Source of the DNA: Siphonodentalium dalli
Taxonomy: Eukaryota > Mollusca > Scaphopoda > Gadilida > Siphonodentaliidae
DNA length: 64,000 nt
Reading direction: 5' to 3'
Assembly (NCBI GenBank): GCA_032622095.1
Contig: CP136068.1
Location: forward strand, 13,561,729 to 13,625,728
Shown here: positions 45,216-57,300 of the stretch, in pieces
Layout: each line of letters starts with the position of its first letter
Numbering within the stretch: position 1 is the stretch's first letter
Notes under the pieces: model-generated
Databases searched by the model: none
What the model was told of the DNA's origin: nothing
What the model saw: only the letters and a program-made list of their open reading frames with translations
Position numbers and translations under genes: made by a program

Positions 45216-45900
45216 GAAGATAAATACCATATGTTACATAAATGATGTAGCACACGACCTGCTGATCATTGAGTCCAACGAAACGAATAAGGCATACCGA
45301 GTTGTATCATCTAACTCATCGGAAACTCTGCCAGAGATAATATCTTCTAGTCACTTGTCAGAGCACATCAACACAAATTCCCCAGAAGGAATTGGAACTA
45401 TTGAAACTGAGGATCAAGAGCCCACTTATACCGTGATAAGCAGCACGGATCAGGCACCAGCTATGGTAGAGAACACAGATATTGGCATAATATGCCATAT
45501 GTGACTCCTGGAAGGTGTGGAAATTCACAAATGCTCAGAAAGTTTAACGAACCTATTATGGGTCTCTATGATCACATGGCAATACAGCAGTAGTTTCTGC
45601 TACCATAAACAATGGGGATGAGTTTCAAAGAGCTGAACCAAAACCACCCTATCCTGAAGTGAAACCAAATGCACAGGAGAAATATATTCTTCCTGACACA
45701 TTGGTAGACATACATGGTGAGAGAAATTCGACATGTAATGACCAAGGCTTTGGAGATATTACGGCATCTGTTCCTCATCATATTCCAAGAGATATGGCCC
45801 AACCCAGAAACGGCGCCATGGTACCCCAAGGGGGGTTCAAGGATGATGGATAGAATTAAAGAACATCGCAAGGTTGATGACAAGGTTTGATGATTTGATG
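45216..45900 (+). other. Open fragments following the protease remnant, identity unknown
   Basis: Two frames (to about 45503 and 45659-45853) are Ser/Thr/Asn-rich and could be the end of a retroelement ORF. They show no recognisable domain. Confidence 0.3.
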
Positions 45901-46860
45901 GCTGTGACCAAGAAGGTCGTGACGCATTAAAACCCCAAATACTGTGGGAAGGTCCCCATAGGGCAAAGTCGTGGATGATGACTACCAGATAGGAGAGCCA
46001 AATAAATACAGTTTATATACTGTTTGTACAGTACTGTTGATGTAAAACAAATATTCTATTATATGATTAAAGGGAAGTGTCAGCCATGGGGGAACATCAA
46101 GTCCCTTGTGGCTGCGGGTTCATTCCAAACACGACCCCTTGGCTCAACTTGCAGGGTTGAGCCACGAATAGATGTGGTGAGATCGCGAGCTCACCTTAAT
46201 GGCTGTGCCGTCTCGTGGGTAGTTCATGCCCATTAGTCGCTAAAAACCCTCTATGTGTATCGAAGAAGAGTAGGCTATGCGACCGCATTGGAGAACATTT
46301 CTGCACCCAGATATAAACAAACTTTGGCTTCCATCGGTTCGAGGGTGCAGACGACCTACGGTATGTAAAGGAAGTCGTACCAACAACCCATTTGGGAAAA
46401 ATAACGGCGTGGTCACCGCTGCTGAAGAATTTAACAAAAGTTCACTAAGCACTTGTTCGTCGATTGATATAAAAATTGGACACCCCTCTGATACACATTT
46501 CGCTGCACATTTGACACAAAACGTCTTAACGTTTGTTTGATGGTGTACGTGCAAGCGGAATGGTCATGTGAGTCAGATGATTTCGTTGGTAATGTCAACA
46601 CACGTTACAAGTTACATGTACTGTCGCTGAACCTGGTTATCAACAATCACTAAACCTCCCAATACGTATAATGCTATACAACTGTGAAGCTATATTATGC
46701 GAAGTAAACATATACAATGATGTAATTTCTTCAACTCAAGTAACTATCAAACGCCTCAGCTTGATAAGATATGTGTATAATGCATAAATGGGTATAGGAA
46801 TATTCCGTGTTTGTCTAATCTGGCAATGTATTGTATTGTTGGGCGATGGGTGCAATAACG
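45901..46860. other. Non-coding interior of the 3.88-kb transposon
   Basis: Opposing short frames (46240-46554 minus, 46277-46540 plus) overlap each other and have no domain. The local GC content is higher around 46080-46400. Confidence 0.4.
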
Positions 46861-47940
46861 TAACCAAACAAATGCGACAGAAGATGATACAATCCGAAAA
46901 CATTCATGTGCGTTGTGTCTCGTCAACTCTTGAGAGTTTTTCCTGGATTATTGTTCAAAATGGAATTGAATTATCACCCATGTAGAGGGGCAAAACAAGT
47001 TTATATTTCACGATTTTCGGTCTACTTTCATCAGAAAACTCCGAAATGTTGCCATCTGTAAATGATACCATGACGTTATCATAATGTATATCTCGAAGTG
47101 GGTAGAGTTCAATATAATAGCACAAAATAATCGGAGTTGTGCTTTTGTATTCTGCCATAACGAAATTTCTAAAACTGATTTTTTTCTTCTGAATTTTGGG
47201 GTGGGGTGACACAATCTACCACCACATATCATATATGGCAAAGAATGACATCCTTATCTTACAGTCATATGCAGTAGATATTTCCACAAGTTTCAATATT
47301 ATATACGGGATCTCCACTCAATGCAATACTGAATAATCGCCTATTAAGAGGGGCGAAACAACTGAAAATGAATTATTTTTTGTCTATTTTCCACGTAAAT
47401 TTAAGAAATTTTTACATCTATCACCGCAATCATGACATTTCATTACTTTGTATTTATAAGTGTGTAACCTGCTATATCGTAGCACAAACTTATCCCGAAT
47501 ACCTGTCCTTTTGTATTCATTTGTGCCGAATGTCCCTAAAACAGTGACTTTTTGCTGAATTTTGGGGTGAGGGGTGAAATAATCTACATAACACATCACG
47601 TGTTAAACATGATTACATATTCAGCATACTGTCGTATGCGGAATATATATCCGCACTTTTCTAGACTATATACGATATCCCTGGTCAAAACAATATTGAT
47701 CTATCGCCCATTAAGTGAGGCAATTTTTTTTTTTAAATTGCGCTGTTTTGTCTATTTTTACAATAAATCTAAAAAAAATCTTCGTTATATCAGAGAAATC
47801 GTACCACTATCATAGTAAATATCTAGAGGTATGTAGACTACAATATTTTAGCGCAAAATGTTCGCGTTTCTATACTTTTATTTCTCATTTTCCGAATTTT
47901 ACAAAAACAGGGATTTTTGCTGAATTTTGGAACTTAATCT
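46860..47940. repeat. Three diverged tandem units of about 362 bp
   Basis: CTGAATTTTGGGGTG (47192), CTGAATTTTGGGGTG (47552) and CTGAATTTTGGAAC (47918) mark unit ends. GAGGGGCRAAACAA, TTTTGTCTATTTT and YTTTTGTATTC-like text occur at equal offsets. Confidence 0.65.
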
Positions 47941-48088
47941 GCTAAAAATAATCTTTTGCATCGTCTGTATATTTCACACCGGGTCCTACCCGATGCGAAA
48001 TGTCATAACCTTCAAAATGATGTATTACAAGCTTGTGTGTGGTCCTGATGGACTAAACTTTCTGAAATCAGTTCCGTCCGCTCCACTA

Positions 48089-48140
48089 TCAAGTTATGAC
48101 ATGAACAGACACCAGGCGGACCAAAAATTCAACATTTCCG
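48089..48140 (+). repeat. Tandem repeat E, right part after the insertion
   Basis: TCAAGTTATGACATGAACAG, ACACCAGGCGGACC and AACATTTCC continue the unit cut at 44212. Confidence 0.75.
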
Positions 48141-49134
48141 ACTTAGTCATGAGATTTGCGAGTCGCCGGGCTGGGAATGGCACCACCATGGCAGGGATCT
48201 ATGATATTTCAGTTTCGGGCTTCCCTTAAGGAAAAATTAATTATAGTTTTAAAAATTATATTTTTCCACCAAGGAAAGCCCTTCAACTGAACTATATGGA
48301 TTCGAATGCAAGCCCAGGAGGAGGCACGATCAATAAAGTTAATTAATATCCAAATTCGATGGCAATGCACTCTTCCAAAACAGATTTCATGTAAATGTGA
48401 TTTAGTCATGAATCAGATATGATTATGTTACGTGAAAGAGATCCCAATTCAGATTCCGAAATTGCTCATACGTGTACCTCCCCCCCTTGTTTTTGGAAGA
48501 AACATCCCAGGTAGTGCCATATAATTCATGCTAGCGAGACAACCGAGCAAGTATAACTTTTGAAGAGACTTCTTGCTCTTCACGTCTTCCGTCACTTCAT
48601 CCTATTCCCTTTGTCATCTTCTTCGCTCTCTCAACAGTTCACATTTTGAACTGATGTCACATGTAGCCATTGTGTATGTCATAAGATATCAGGATGCATA
48701 TGATACACTAGGGAGCAAATTAACTGGTAGCGCATCGCAATTTGCTACTGAAAGTTGGATAATAGCTAGAAATTTTATATGATGTGATAAAATGCTATCT
48801 AATCATGTCAATATGAAGTTATTTGCCAATCAAAATTGCAAAAGTAATTTGCTCCCTGTGGTACACAACCCAGATATAAAATGATATGCTGCAGATAGCA
48901 TAGCAATGTATGATATATCATTATATCATGCCACAAAGCTATACTTCAGCCTCGTATAATGTAGAGCAGAGAACGCCATCATGATCCAAGGTATCATTGC
49001 ATACCAGTATAGATATAGATAAGAGAACACCACTGAGGACTTGATGAACAGGAATAGAAGCATCAGTGCATGATCTATGATGGAGCACATGACAAGTTTC
49101 GGGTACATTTCAAAATGATCAAATGTAGCGAATG
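48141..49134. other. No gene seen
   Basis: Contains the left copy of an inverted pair (48262-48302, CCAAGGAAAGCCCTTCAAC) matched at 54056-54099. A pyrimidine-rich stretch at 48560-48640 ends CTCTCAACAG, but no exon-like frame follows. Confidence 0.4.
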
Positions 49135-49800
49135 ATCAGTTGCAAAATGACCGGTGGAGGAGTGACCTGGAGGTATCCCACAGGTGTACGATTCCAGGGG
49201 ATCGACTGGACCCCCATCTTGTGGAGATGTGGGCCACTGCACTGTGGGGAAGAGTCAGAAGGATGGTTGGCTGGTGCAGCTCTTGGAGGCACTCAACAAC
49301 AAGTCTTCCCCACCCAGAACATCCTCCAAAGGCTACAGTGTTGGAGCCTTCCTTACGGAAGTAAATACTGGTACTTTATCGCAAATTGTTTAAATGAAGC
49401 AATATAAGAAATCAACTATGTAGAATAGGCTGCGCCCCCAAGGCCGAGCAGAGAAGAGCAGAGGGAATAAGTTCTGATGAGCCATTTTACCAAAGGAAGC
49501 CCCTTCCATGGAATCCCCCAAATGCAGGTGGTCCTGACCAAACTGGAATAAATGTCGATGACATACCACTATGATCATATGACGGCGGAGAAGCAGGCCC
49601 GGAGGTATCCCGAAGGATTACGATTCCAGGGGATCAACTGGACCCCATCTTGTAATGATGTGGGCCACTGCACCATGGGGGAAGAGTCAAAAGGCCATTT
49701 GGCTGGTGCGCTATATCTATGAGAGCAAGAGCGTCACGTGACGAGTCTTCCCCACCCAGAACAGCCGCCAAAGGCTACTCCCAGGTGGCCAATAATTGTG
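49135..49800 (+). repeat. Two diverged copies of a 210-bp GC-rich block
   Basis: CGGAGGTATCCC, CGATTCCAGGGGATC, GATGTGGGCCACTGCAC, GGCTGGTGC and GTCTTCCCCACCCAGAACA occur at about 49160-49330 and again at about 49590-49780. All three plus frames of the first copy are open for 60-90 codons. No domain is recognised. Confidence 0.6.
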
Positions 49801-49852
49801 ATGTCCTAAAAACAGATCTTCTTGGTAAGAATCCAGGCCGAAATCAATGAAA

Positions 49853-51233
49853 GTGTCAATGACACTGTAGCTCAACTTAGGTAGGGGAATAATTTAATGG
49901 TAGACAGTAAATGGAGGAATAGGAAAAGTGCTAATTGAAATGTCTAAGTAAGACTAGATGTTCATGTCAATATCAACATTCATAACGGGTTTCATAATGA
50001 TCGGATCAGGGATGTGGTGATTATGGTGTGACAAAGGATTTATTGATGCAAAGAGTAAATTTTAAAATGGCTACCGGCAGCCATGTTTTTTTCCGAATTA
50101 CCCCAAAATGACTTGTTCCCATCTACAGCCTTTACAAATCTCATAATGATCTGATCAAAGGTATGACCTGTAGCCTGTGCCAATGGATTTATTCATGCAA
50201 AGAGTAAAATCCAATATGGCTGCTGGCGGACATGTTTTTTAGCCAAACGACCCCAAAATCACTCGTTCCCATCTACATGTTAATATTAACATCCATGATA
50301 AATATCATGATGATCAGACAAACAGTACGACCTGTAGCCCGTGCCAATGGATTGAATTTTGAAATCCAAGATGGCTGCCAGCGGCCATGTTTTTGGCCGA
50401 ACGACCCAAAATCACTCGTTCCCATCTACATGTCATTATTAACATCCATGACAAATTTCATGAAGTTCTGACCAAAGCTACAACCTGTAGCCCGCGCCAA
50501 AGAATTTAGTCATGCAAATAGTAAAATCCAAGATGGCTGCTGGCGGCCACGTTTTTTGTCTGAACGACCACAATATGACTCGTTCCCATCTACATGTCAA
50601 TATTAACATCCATGACAAATTTCATGATGATCAGACGAACAGCACGACCTGTAGCCCGCGCCAATGGATTGAATTTTGAAATCCAAAATGGCCACCAGCG
50701 GCCATGTTTTTTGGCCGAATGACCCCAAAATGACTCGTTCCCATCTACATGTCAATGTCAACATTCATGACAAAATTCATGAAGTTCTGACCAAAGCTAC
50801 AACCTGTAGCCAGCGCCAAATGATTTAGTCATGCAAAGAGTAAAATCCAAGATGGCTGCTGACAGCCATGTTTTTTGGCCGAATGACCCCAAAATGACTC
50901 GTTCCCATCTACATGTCAATATTAACATCCATGACAAATTTCATGATGATCAAACGAACAGTACGACCTGTAGCCCGCGCCAATGGATTGAATTTTGAAA
51001 TCCAAGATGGCCACCAACGGCCATGTTTTTTGGCCGAATGACCCCAAAATGACTCGTTCCCATCTACATGTCAATGTCAACATTCATGCAAAATTTCATA
51101 AAGATCAGTCCAAAGGTACGACCTGTAGCCCGCGCCAAAGGAAATTGTTGACGGACACACGCACACACGGACACACGGACGACGGACGCCAAGCCATGGC
51201 AATAACTCAAACTTACAAAAGTAAGTTGAGCTA
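49853..51233 (+). mobile_element. Helentron-like ('pearl'-type) element, uninterrupted copy
   Basis: The 5' GTGTCAATGACAC and TAGCTCAACTT and the 3' hairpin CTCAAACTTAC-AAAA-GTAAGTTGAG match the 9205-18106 element. Between are about seven 163-bp units and the same CACACGG spacer. At 1.38 kb it differs from the first copy mainly in unit number. Confidence 0.75.
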
Positions 51234-51239
51234 ACAATA

Positions 51240-51485
51240 CTGATGGAAATTTCACTCTATGTGGAATAATAGTGTATCGATCGGAATTTTCTCGAAAATT
51301 AATAACACTACCATTAGGCACCTGAGAGTAAGATGCCGGGGCAATCACCCTTGAATATTGGTTTCCCGAATCAACAAATTTCAGCATCCACCTACCACTG
51401 GTTCTGACTGCCGTAGCAGGACCGGGGGAGTCAGAACTGGTCCTGCCCAAGGTAAAGACTGGTACGGTTGCTCAAAGATTGTAAT
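51240..51485. other. Short open region next to the Helentron-like element, identity unknown
   Basis: Both strands are open for 50-66 codons. On the plus strand CAAATTTCAG and GCCCAAG|GTAAAG could bound a 67-bp exon, and on the minus strand CTTGGGCAG and CAGTG|GTAGG could bound 47 bp. The strands cannot both be right and there is no support for either. Confidence 0.25.
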
Positions 51486-51829
51486 CATTGACTAATATGC
51501 CCTCACCCGAACTATGACAAGTAATACACCCGTGATTGAGCAACCCGCACAGTGTGTGGCCATCAAATTTGAATCATGTTCGACTGCAAGACATGCTGTT
51601 AGTTATAACAAAGCAGGGTTAATATACAATACAGTCTGTTGGTTATTGAATGGAAATATATGAAATTACTTTATACCCCTGGCCACGTGATCTCACCTGC
51701 TATTACAGGTAAGATACTGTCTTTTCTCGTTTATGAGGATGATGAGTTCCGAATGCACATGTGCAAGAACTAGGCGATTTCCATGATGTGACGATATGAA
51801 TGCCTTCTTTTTCGTTATGCTTGTATCAA

Positions 51830-52330
51830 ATCTAGTTGCCAGATAATCATTGGATATGTGACAATAGACAGAGAAGAGCCATGTCTTGGCCTCTTTGGAA
51901 ATATATTGGCAGTGGATGTGCTCAATATAAACGCTGTGCATGTAATTTCGCTTTAGACATGTGACAATACAAATGCAGTCCTTTCTGATATTTGCCAGAT
52001 AATCATTTGGATATGTGGCAATAGAAAGAAGGAAGAGTCTTGGTTTGGACTCTTTAATGGAAATCATAAGAGCAGTGGCCATGCACGATATAAATGTGTT
52101 GCATGTAACTGTGTTTCATACATGAGTGAAAGCTATTTCACAGATTATCATTTCAATAGAGGTGGAAATAGAAAGAGCCAAGTGATGGACTCTATTGGAA
52201 AGACTATTGGCAGTGAATCTGGAGCACGTGACAATATTTATGCTTTCTATTTCGCTGTTTGCCATTATTATTCACTGATGAGAACCGCAAAGTATGTCAG
52301 TATTGGGGTGAACAGTAAGCATAGTCAGTT
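51830..52330. repeat. Diverged tandem repeat, about 155-bp unit, three copies
   Basis: CCAGATAATCATTGGATATG, GGACTCT-like text, TTGGCAGTG and GCATGTAA(T/C)T recur around 51838, 51993 and 52130 with much drift. Confidence 0.6.
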
Positions 52331-52339
52331 CTGACAGCG

Positions 52340-54050
52340 TACATGAGGCCCCGATACCATATTATTGCCATGTACAATGTATGGAACTATCAGGCGTGCA
52401 ATACATATTGCAAGCTCGCCAATTCTGATGCATATGAGGTCCTACGGTAAGATGGCATTGAGGCACTTAAACCATAATGTCAATGGGACCGAAAATTGAA
52501 TGTATCGACGAACACTAATGGATAAGAGGTCAGATGTTTCAAGTTGGTGACATCTTCTGATCACAGTCGTTACATCACAAAGATTTACTATTCTAATTAA
52601 TAATCCGTGGACGGCGTAAATCTTAATCATCTTAAATCATCTGGCGGATGATAATAAGGAGAAACATCAATCTAATTAAAATTCAGTGACATGCTGGCAA
52701 GCTAAAAAATCATTTCAACACCCTGACCATGCCCCTTATGAACAAGGTGCGCCGTATTGAAGACAAAGCTTTCCCTTTTTCACCAAGGTCCCATTGGATA
52801 TGGTTACTTGCCACAAGTAGGCCAGTGGGGCGAACATCCAAGATGGCTCCAAAGATGTCTTACCATGGATAGAATCACCGGGGTACATTTAAGTAAAGTG
52901 AGTCAAGTGTAGCTGGAGTTGCAGGTTACTACGTTTTCATATCTTAGCAGTCGTTGATCAACAATATTGATAGAGTGGGTGTAAAGAAATATTCCCAAGT
53001 TTCGCCGAAATGAGGGCAAAGAATGATTTGATTTATTCCAGTTTGGTCAGGATAACAAACTTTAGAATAAAATTTGATTGTTCGTCAAAGCTTGTAAATC
53101 AGGTTGTCCTAGGCCCCAATCAAACCAATCGCCTGACTCGTAGTAACACAAACTGTTACAGCCATACTGTACATAAATGGATGTAAAGAATGCAACACTA
53201 TAGTTATATCAACAGACAACACATCAATTTGAAGTGTGGTTATATAAGTGATAACGAATATAATCTCCCTGGTACTGAGCGTTAGTAACTATTGTACTAA
53301 TGATACAATGAGATATTATGAAATTTAATCGCGATAGACAAGGCAGAATTTCTAAACACCATGATTGCTCAGTTAAAAAAAATGTCAATTGTCATCTGAT
53401 AACAAGGACTATCTTTCGGATTTATTCATGTAGATTTATTCATGAAAATTATTACAAAGGAAATATTGCTGTCCTGTACGACATTCTGCCAACTAACAGA
53501 GCAGGGCCATGTATGATTTGGCAGTATACGTTATTCACATAGCAAAAGAACGTATTAAATAAGCAAATCGAGGCGACTGAAAGTGAAAACGTATAGCACG
53601 AAAATAGGAGACTCCTCATACCTGACCACGTGCGTCCTCAATCGTAAGTTATCACGCCGTATATTTCCTTCATATTTCTAAGATTTGCGAAGGAGACTTC
53701 TTGAGGAGAAAACAAAACACGAAACGAATTACGTATACAAACGAAACGAAAAATTTCTCCATGTGGATGTAATAAATATTAATTAACAAGTGGGTCAGAC
53801 GACAAATAAATTGCAAGTTTGTTATCAACAATAAATATTGAGCGATAAACTCGCAATTCAGAAAAATACTCCCTTTAGTTTAGAAACCACGTCCTGTCAC
53901 TAGGAGTCGAAAATAAAAAACTGATCAGATAGTGGGACTGCGGGATTTGCTTGGGCGTATTCATGCGTGACTAATCTAAGCTTATGTGTGATTACGGAGT
54001 CAAGACGGCAATAAAATTTTAACCCTCCTGATTGACACAAGGCCCGAGAT
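52340..54050. other. No gene seen
   Basis: AT-rich unique sequence. Short frames carry no recognisable motif. Confidence 0.4.
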
Positions 54051-54385
54051 CTAATTCATATAATTCAGTTGAAGGGCTTTCCTTGGCGGGAAAAAAACAT
54101 TGTCTGTTTGTTTATCAAAGGCTGTCAGATAAGATAAGATCTCATTTCATACACAGGAGACATTAGTGAGAATGGCAGGCATACAAGCTTTAATTATTAG
54201 TGAAAGAAATGACTTCTCAAATAACATGGAGGCATTAGGAATGTTTAAGAAACATATACATATACATATACCTGCTTTGAACCCTCAACTGGCAAGGGCA
54301 ACAATCTGTCTGATTTTTCTCCCAGACCCCTGGACCGGTTTCAACTAAATTTTGTGGGATGATTCAATGTACTATAATGCAGTTT

Positions 54386-57300
54386 TAGTCGGTCTCACAA
54401 CTGGGCTCTTTAGGGAATATCCAACCACTTTCTGTTTGATACTGATTCTAGAGTACTTTTCGATGAGGAATTCAGTGGTGCCGACCGATTTTTGATAAAA
54501 GGGGCCCAAATTCCATTTTTAAGGGCCTGAACCCCAATTTTGGGGTTCAGCACTTTTATCTCAAAGTTGAGCCCCCAATTAGAATTTTATTGACCTATAT
54601 GCATCAGTGCCACATACAGGTATCATTTCTGATATTTTCTGTACCATTATCGGACGGGATTGACCTTCAAGGAGCTCTTGACCCTGAAAATCCAAAATAG
54701 CCGACTTCAAATTTGCAAAAATTTAGCAAAGTCAAGAATAATTAAAATTGTGCTACCTATAGAATTATTTTCATCTTTAAAGGATCAGCACCTTTGTGCT
54801 CCCACTCATGAGTGCTTAACAAGGTTTTTGGATGGAATATATTGGTCGTAGAATGAAAAACAGACATTTTCCCAATAACAAAGATGTTGAAGAAATCATC
54901 AATTATAGGGTATTTGATCAGTAACATAAAACTCCTGCAAAAGGTTACCTAGTGATATAATTTGAATGTAGTTGTGAGTAGTTCATCCTTTGTTATCCAT
55001 ATTTCATGGCCTTTGATGTGAGATGGCTGCCAAAATGGTTATAAATGGGATGACATATATCACATTATCAATATAAATGAGTTAAATGTGTTATTTTCTT
55101 GAAACTTATGGGAGAACAGGATGTTTTTATGGTATTCTAATGTTGAATTGAATTATACTCAGCCCACAAGTAGGTTTAGTAAATGTTGAGTTACTCCAAT
55201 TCGATCGATCATTATGATTCGGCAGTTGAGCAGGTTGTGTCTTTATCAGTCCCACAGCAATTTTGATTGGCTGCACCGCCATTTTGAATAAAGGTTCTAC
55301 AATTTCCCTAACATTATTTTAGAACAAATAATGGCTAGCCTGGCATGATCGCCTATACTTATATCCTGATTTAGTGTTTTTTAAAATGAATTTGGACATA
55401 TATGTATATGTACACGACTACACGTAGATGTATATTTGCCCTAAATTGTTTCTGGTTCAAATTTGGGAGTTTGTAAAAAAACAAGTCATAAGAAAGAACG
55501 CAGTTGCAGTAATATTAAAAGATATTGTCCTGTTCAAAACTAAAAAATGAATGTCTATTGGTTACTGGTGTGATATCCAGTAATAAAGACTGAAAATAAT
55601 CCTTCAGTTTATTTTATTAGGGCTTTAGTCCAGTTATAATAAATCTACACATTAAAAATATAGGGCTTCCATACATACAGAATATTTTCCAACTTGACAA
55701 TCGTTCCTTGTGTTCAACTGAGTGAGTTCATGTGAGGTTCATGGAAACTTATTTGGCAAGCTTGATTCTAAAGTGTCTAGCTTTATGGGCTTGAAATTCA
55801 GAATGCAATCCTGTTGCATTGTGAGTTCAGAGTGAGTTAGAAGAAAAATACAAGCATCAGTTGATATTCAGATATAAATTCATACCAGACAAATCTATAT
55901 TCTGCAGGTAGCCACGCTATGCAATACTCTATCATGTTTCAACTTATCAAGGTAAAATGATCACATTACCAATGACTATTTAATGCTGTTAAATTTTATA
56001 AAGTACAGCCCATTTGAAACTGGTTTGCTGACCCAGAAAAACTTCATTTTATGATACCAGACTGGCCATGAGAAAAATCACATACAAGACGTGGAAGTCA
56101 GTGACTATAATCACAAATAGCAATCCACCATATTTTGTCAGATGTTTTTGTAGATCTTTGGATGTTGTAATGCAATATAGATCTCCATTATATTTGCACA
56201 ATTTAACTTTTCATTTCATCCCTTTAAATTGACTTTTATTTTTTGATCTCAGTAAAAGAACTGTAAACGGTTTGGTTTTATGTTATAGGCACAGGAGATA
56301 TATATATACATATACTTTACATATCAAATATTGTGCACCCTGCAGGTACATGTATATGTGTCAGTCACTTTAGGTGTGTGATGTACATGCAGTAACTATA
56401 TTCTAGTGAAATTTATGGTCTGCACTCTGCAGTATTTCAAAAAAACATGCTATGGCCATGCCTACATATACATGTACACTGATTCTAACACTATGATTGT
56501 CAGGTTATAATCTATGTTTGAGGAAAGTTAATATGTAATTTTCATTTGTGTTGCATTTGTCAATATTAATGGGTCCCACATTTAATTTTCATGAGACTGG
56601 TGGACTGCATGTCCATACTCCTTAATATAGAGTATAAGGAGTATGGACATATGCATACCTTTAAAAATATCTTTAAAATGGTAAGTTATGAGGGCTATTA
56701 GCTATTATGAAGAATTATGTTAGTGAAATTATAGACCCTCATCTTCTTCAACCTGCAAGTGCTGCAACTATCATGACCAATCAAAATTAATGTGGGACTG
56801 ACAAAGGCTCATTCTACTATTGATTGAATAGTGATGATTCCGTAATTTCCTAAATCTTTTTGTGAGATGAGTTGTCCTTTTGGAAGAATTGATTACTTCT
56901 GAAATATATACTGGTATATATGGTCATCTCTTATCTGATTACAACATGTTTATACTATGAACAGATGCAATACCCATCTTAAGCTAGCAACATATGGTTG
57001 CTGCATGAAGCAAACAGCTGGTCATTCTATTTAGTAAAAGTGTTTAGCATATTCCATAGCTTGGTCACTTAAATGAGATCAGCTGTTAAATGTTGATAAA
57101 AAAATTTGAAAACCTATTTGTTCAATCTGTACATTTCTGTTAATTAGAGCACAATCGTTATCTGATTATTGGTAAAGCACACCAATTTCCAAGGCATGTT
57201 CAAAGTCAGGAAGGGCATATGTTGTGTGTTGGGTCAACGCATGCTCAGCAGCGATTTCCAGCTAATACCATTGTGTGTGGTCAATTGTGCTCTAAGTCGG

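Larger units (their letters stand above)
44213..48088. mobile_element. 3.88-kb DNA transposon with TAGT...ACTA ends carrying Gypsy debris
   Basis: The left end TAGTAGAGCGGAC and the right end (reverse complement TAGTGGAGCGGAC) begin inverted repeats that extend with AGTTTAGTCCATC, ACACAAGC/CTTGTGAT, TACATCATTTTGAAGG and CGCATCGGGTAGGA. They run to about 44363 on the left and back to about 47980 on the right. TCA flanks both sides (44210-44212, 48089-48091), and removing the insert plus one TCA restores the repeat-E unit. The left arm alone carries an extra 28 bp, which creates a perfect 56-bp palindrome. Contents: gag-like and protease-like fragments, then three diverged 362-bp tandem units. 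No transposase recognised. Confidence 0.7.

Noticed and set aside
44734-45255. 173-codon minus-strand frame with hydrophobic stretches
   Set aside because: Antisense to the gag/protease fragments; the hydrophobic runs come from AT-rich purine text on the other strand.
46240-46554. Cysteine-containing minus-strand frame of 104 codons
   Set aside because: A plus-strand frame of similar length overlaps it and neither shows a domain or codon signal.
51300-51450. Exon candidates on both strands
   Set aside because: Splice-like borders exist on both strands, lengths are not phase-compatible with anything nearby, and there is no family match.
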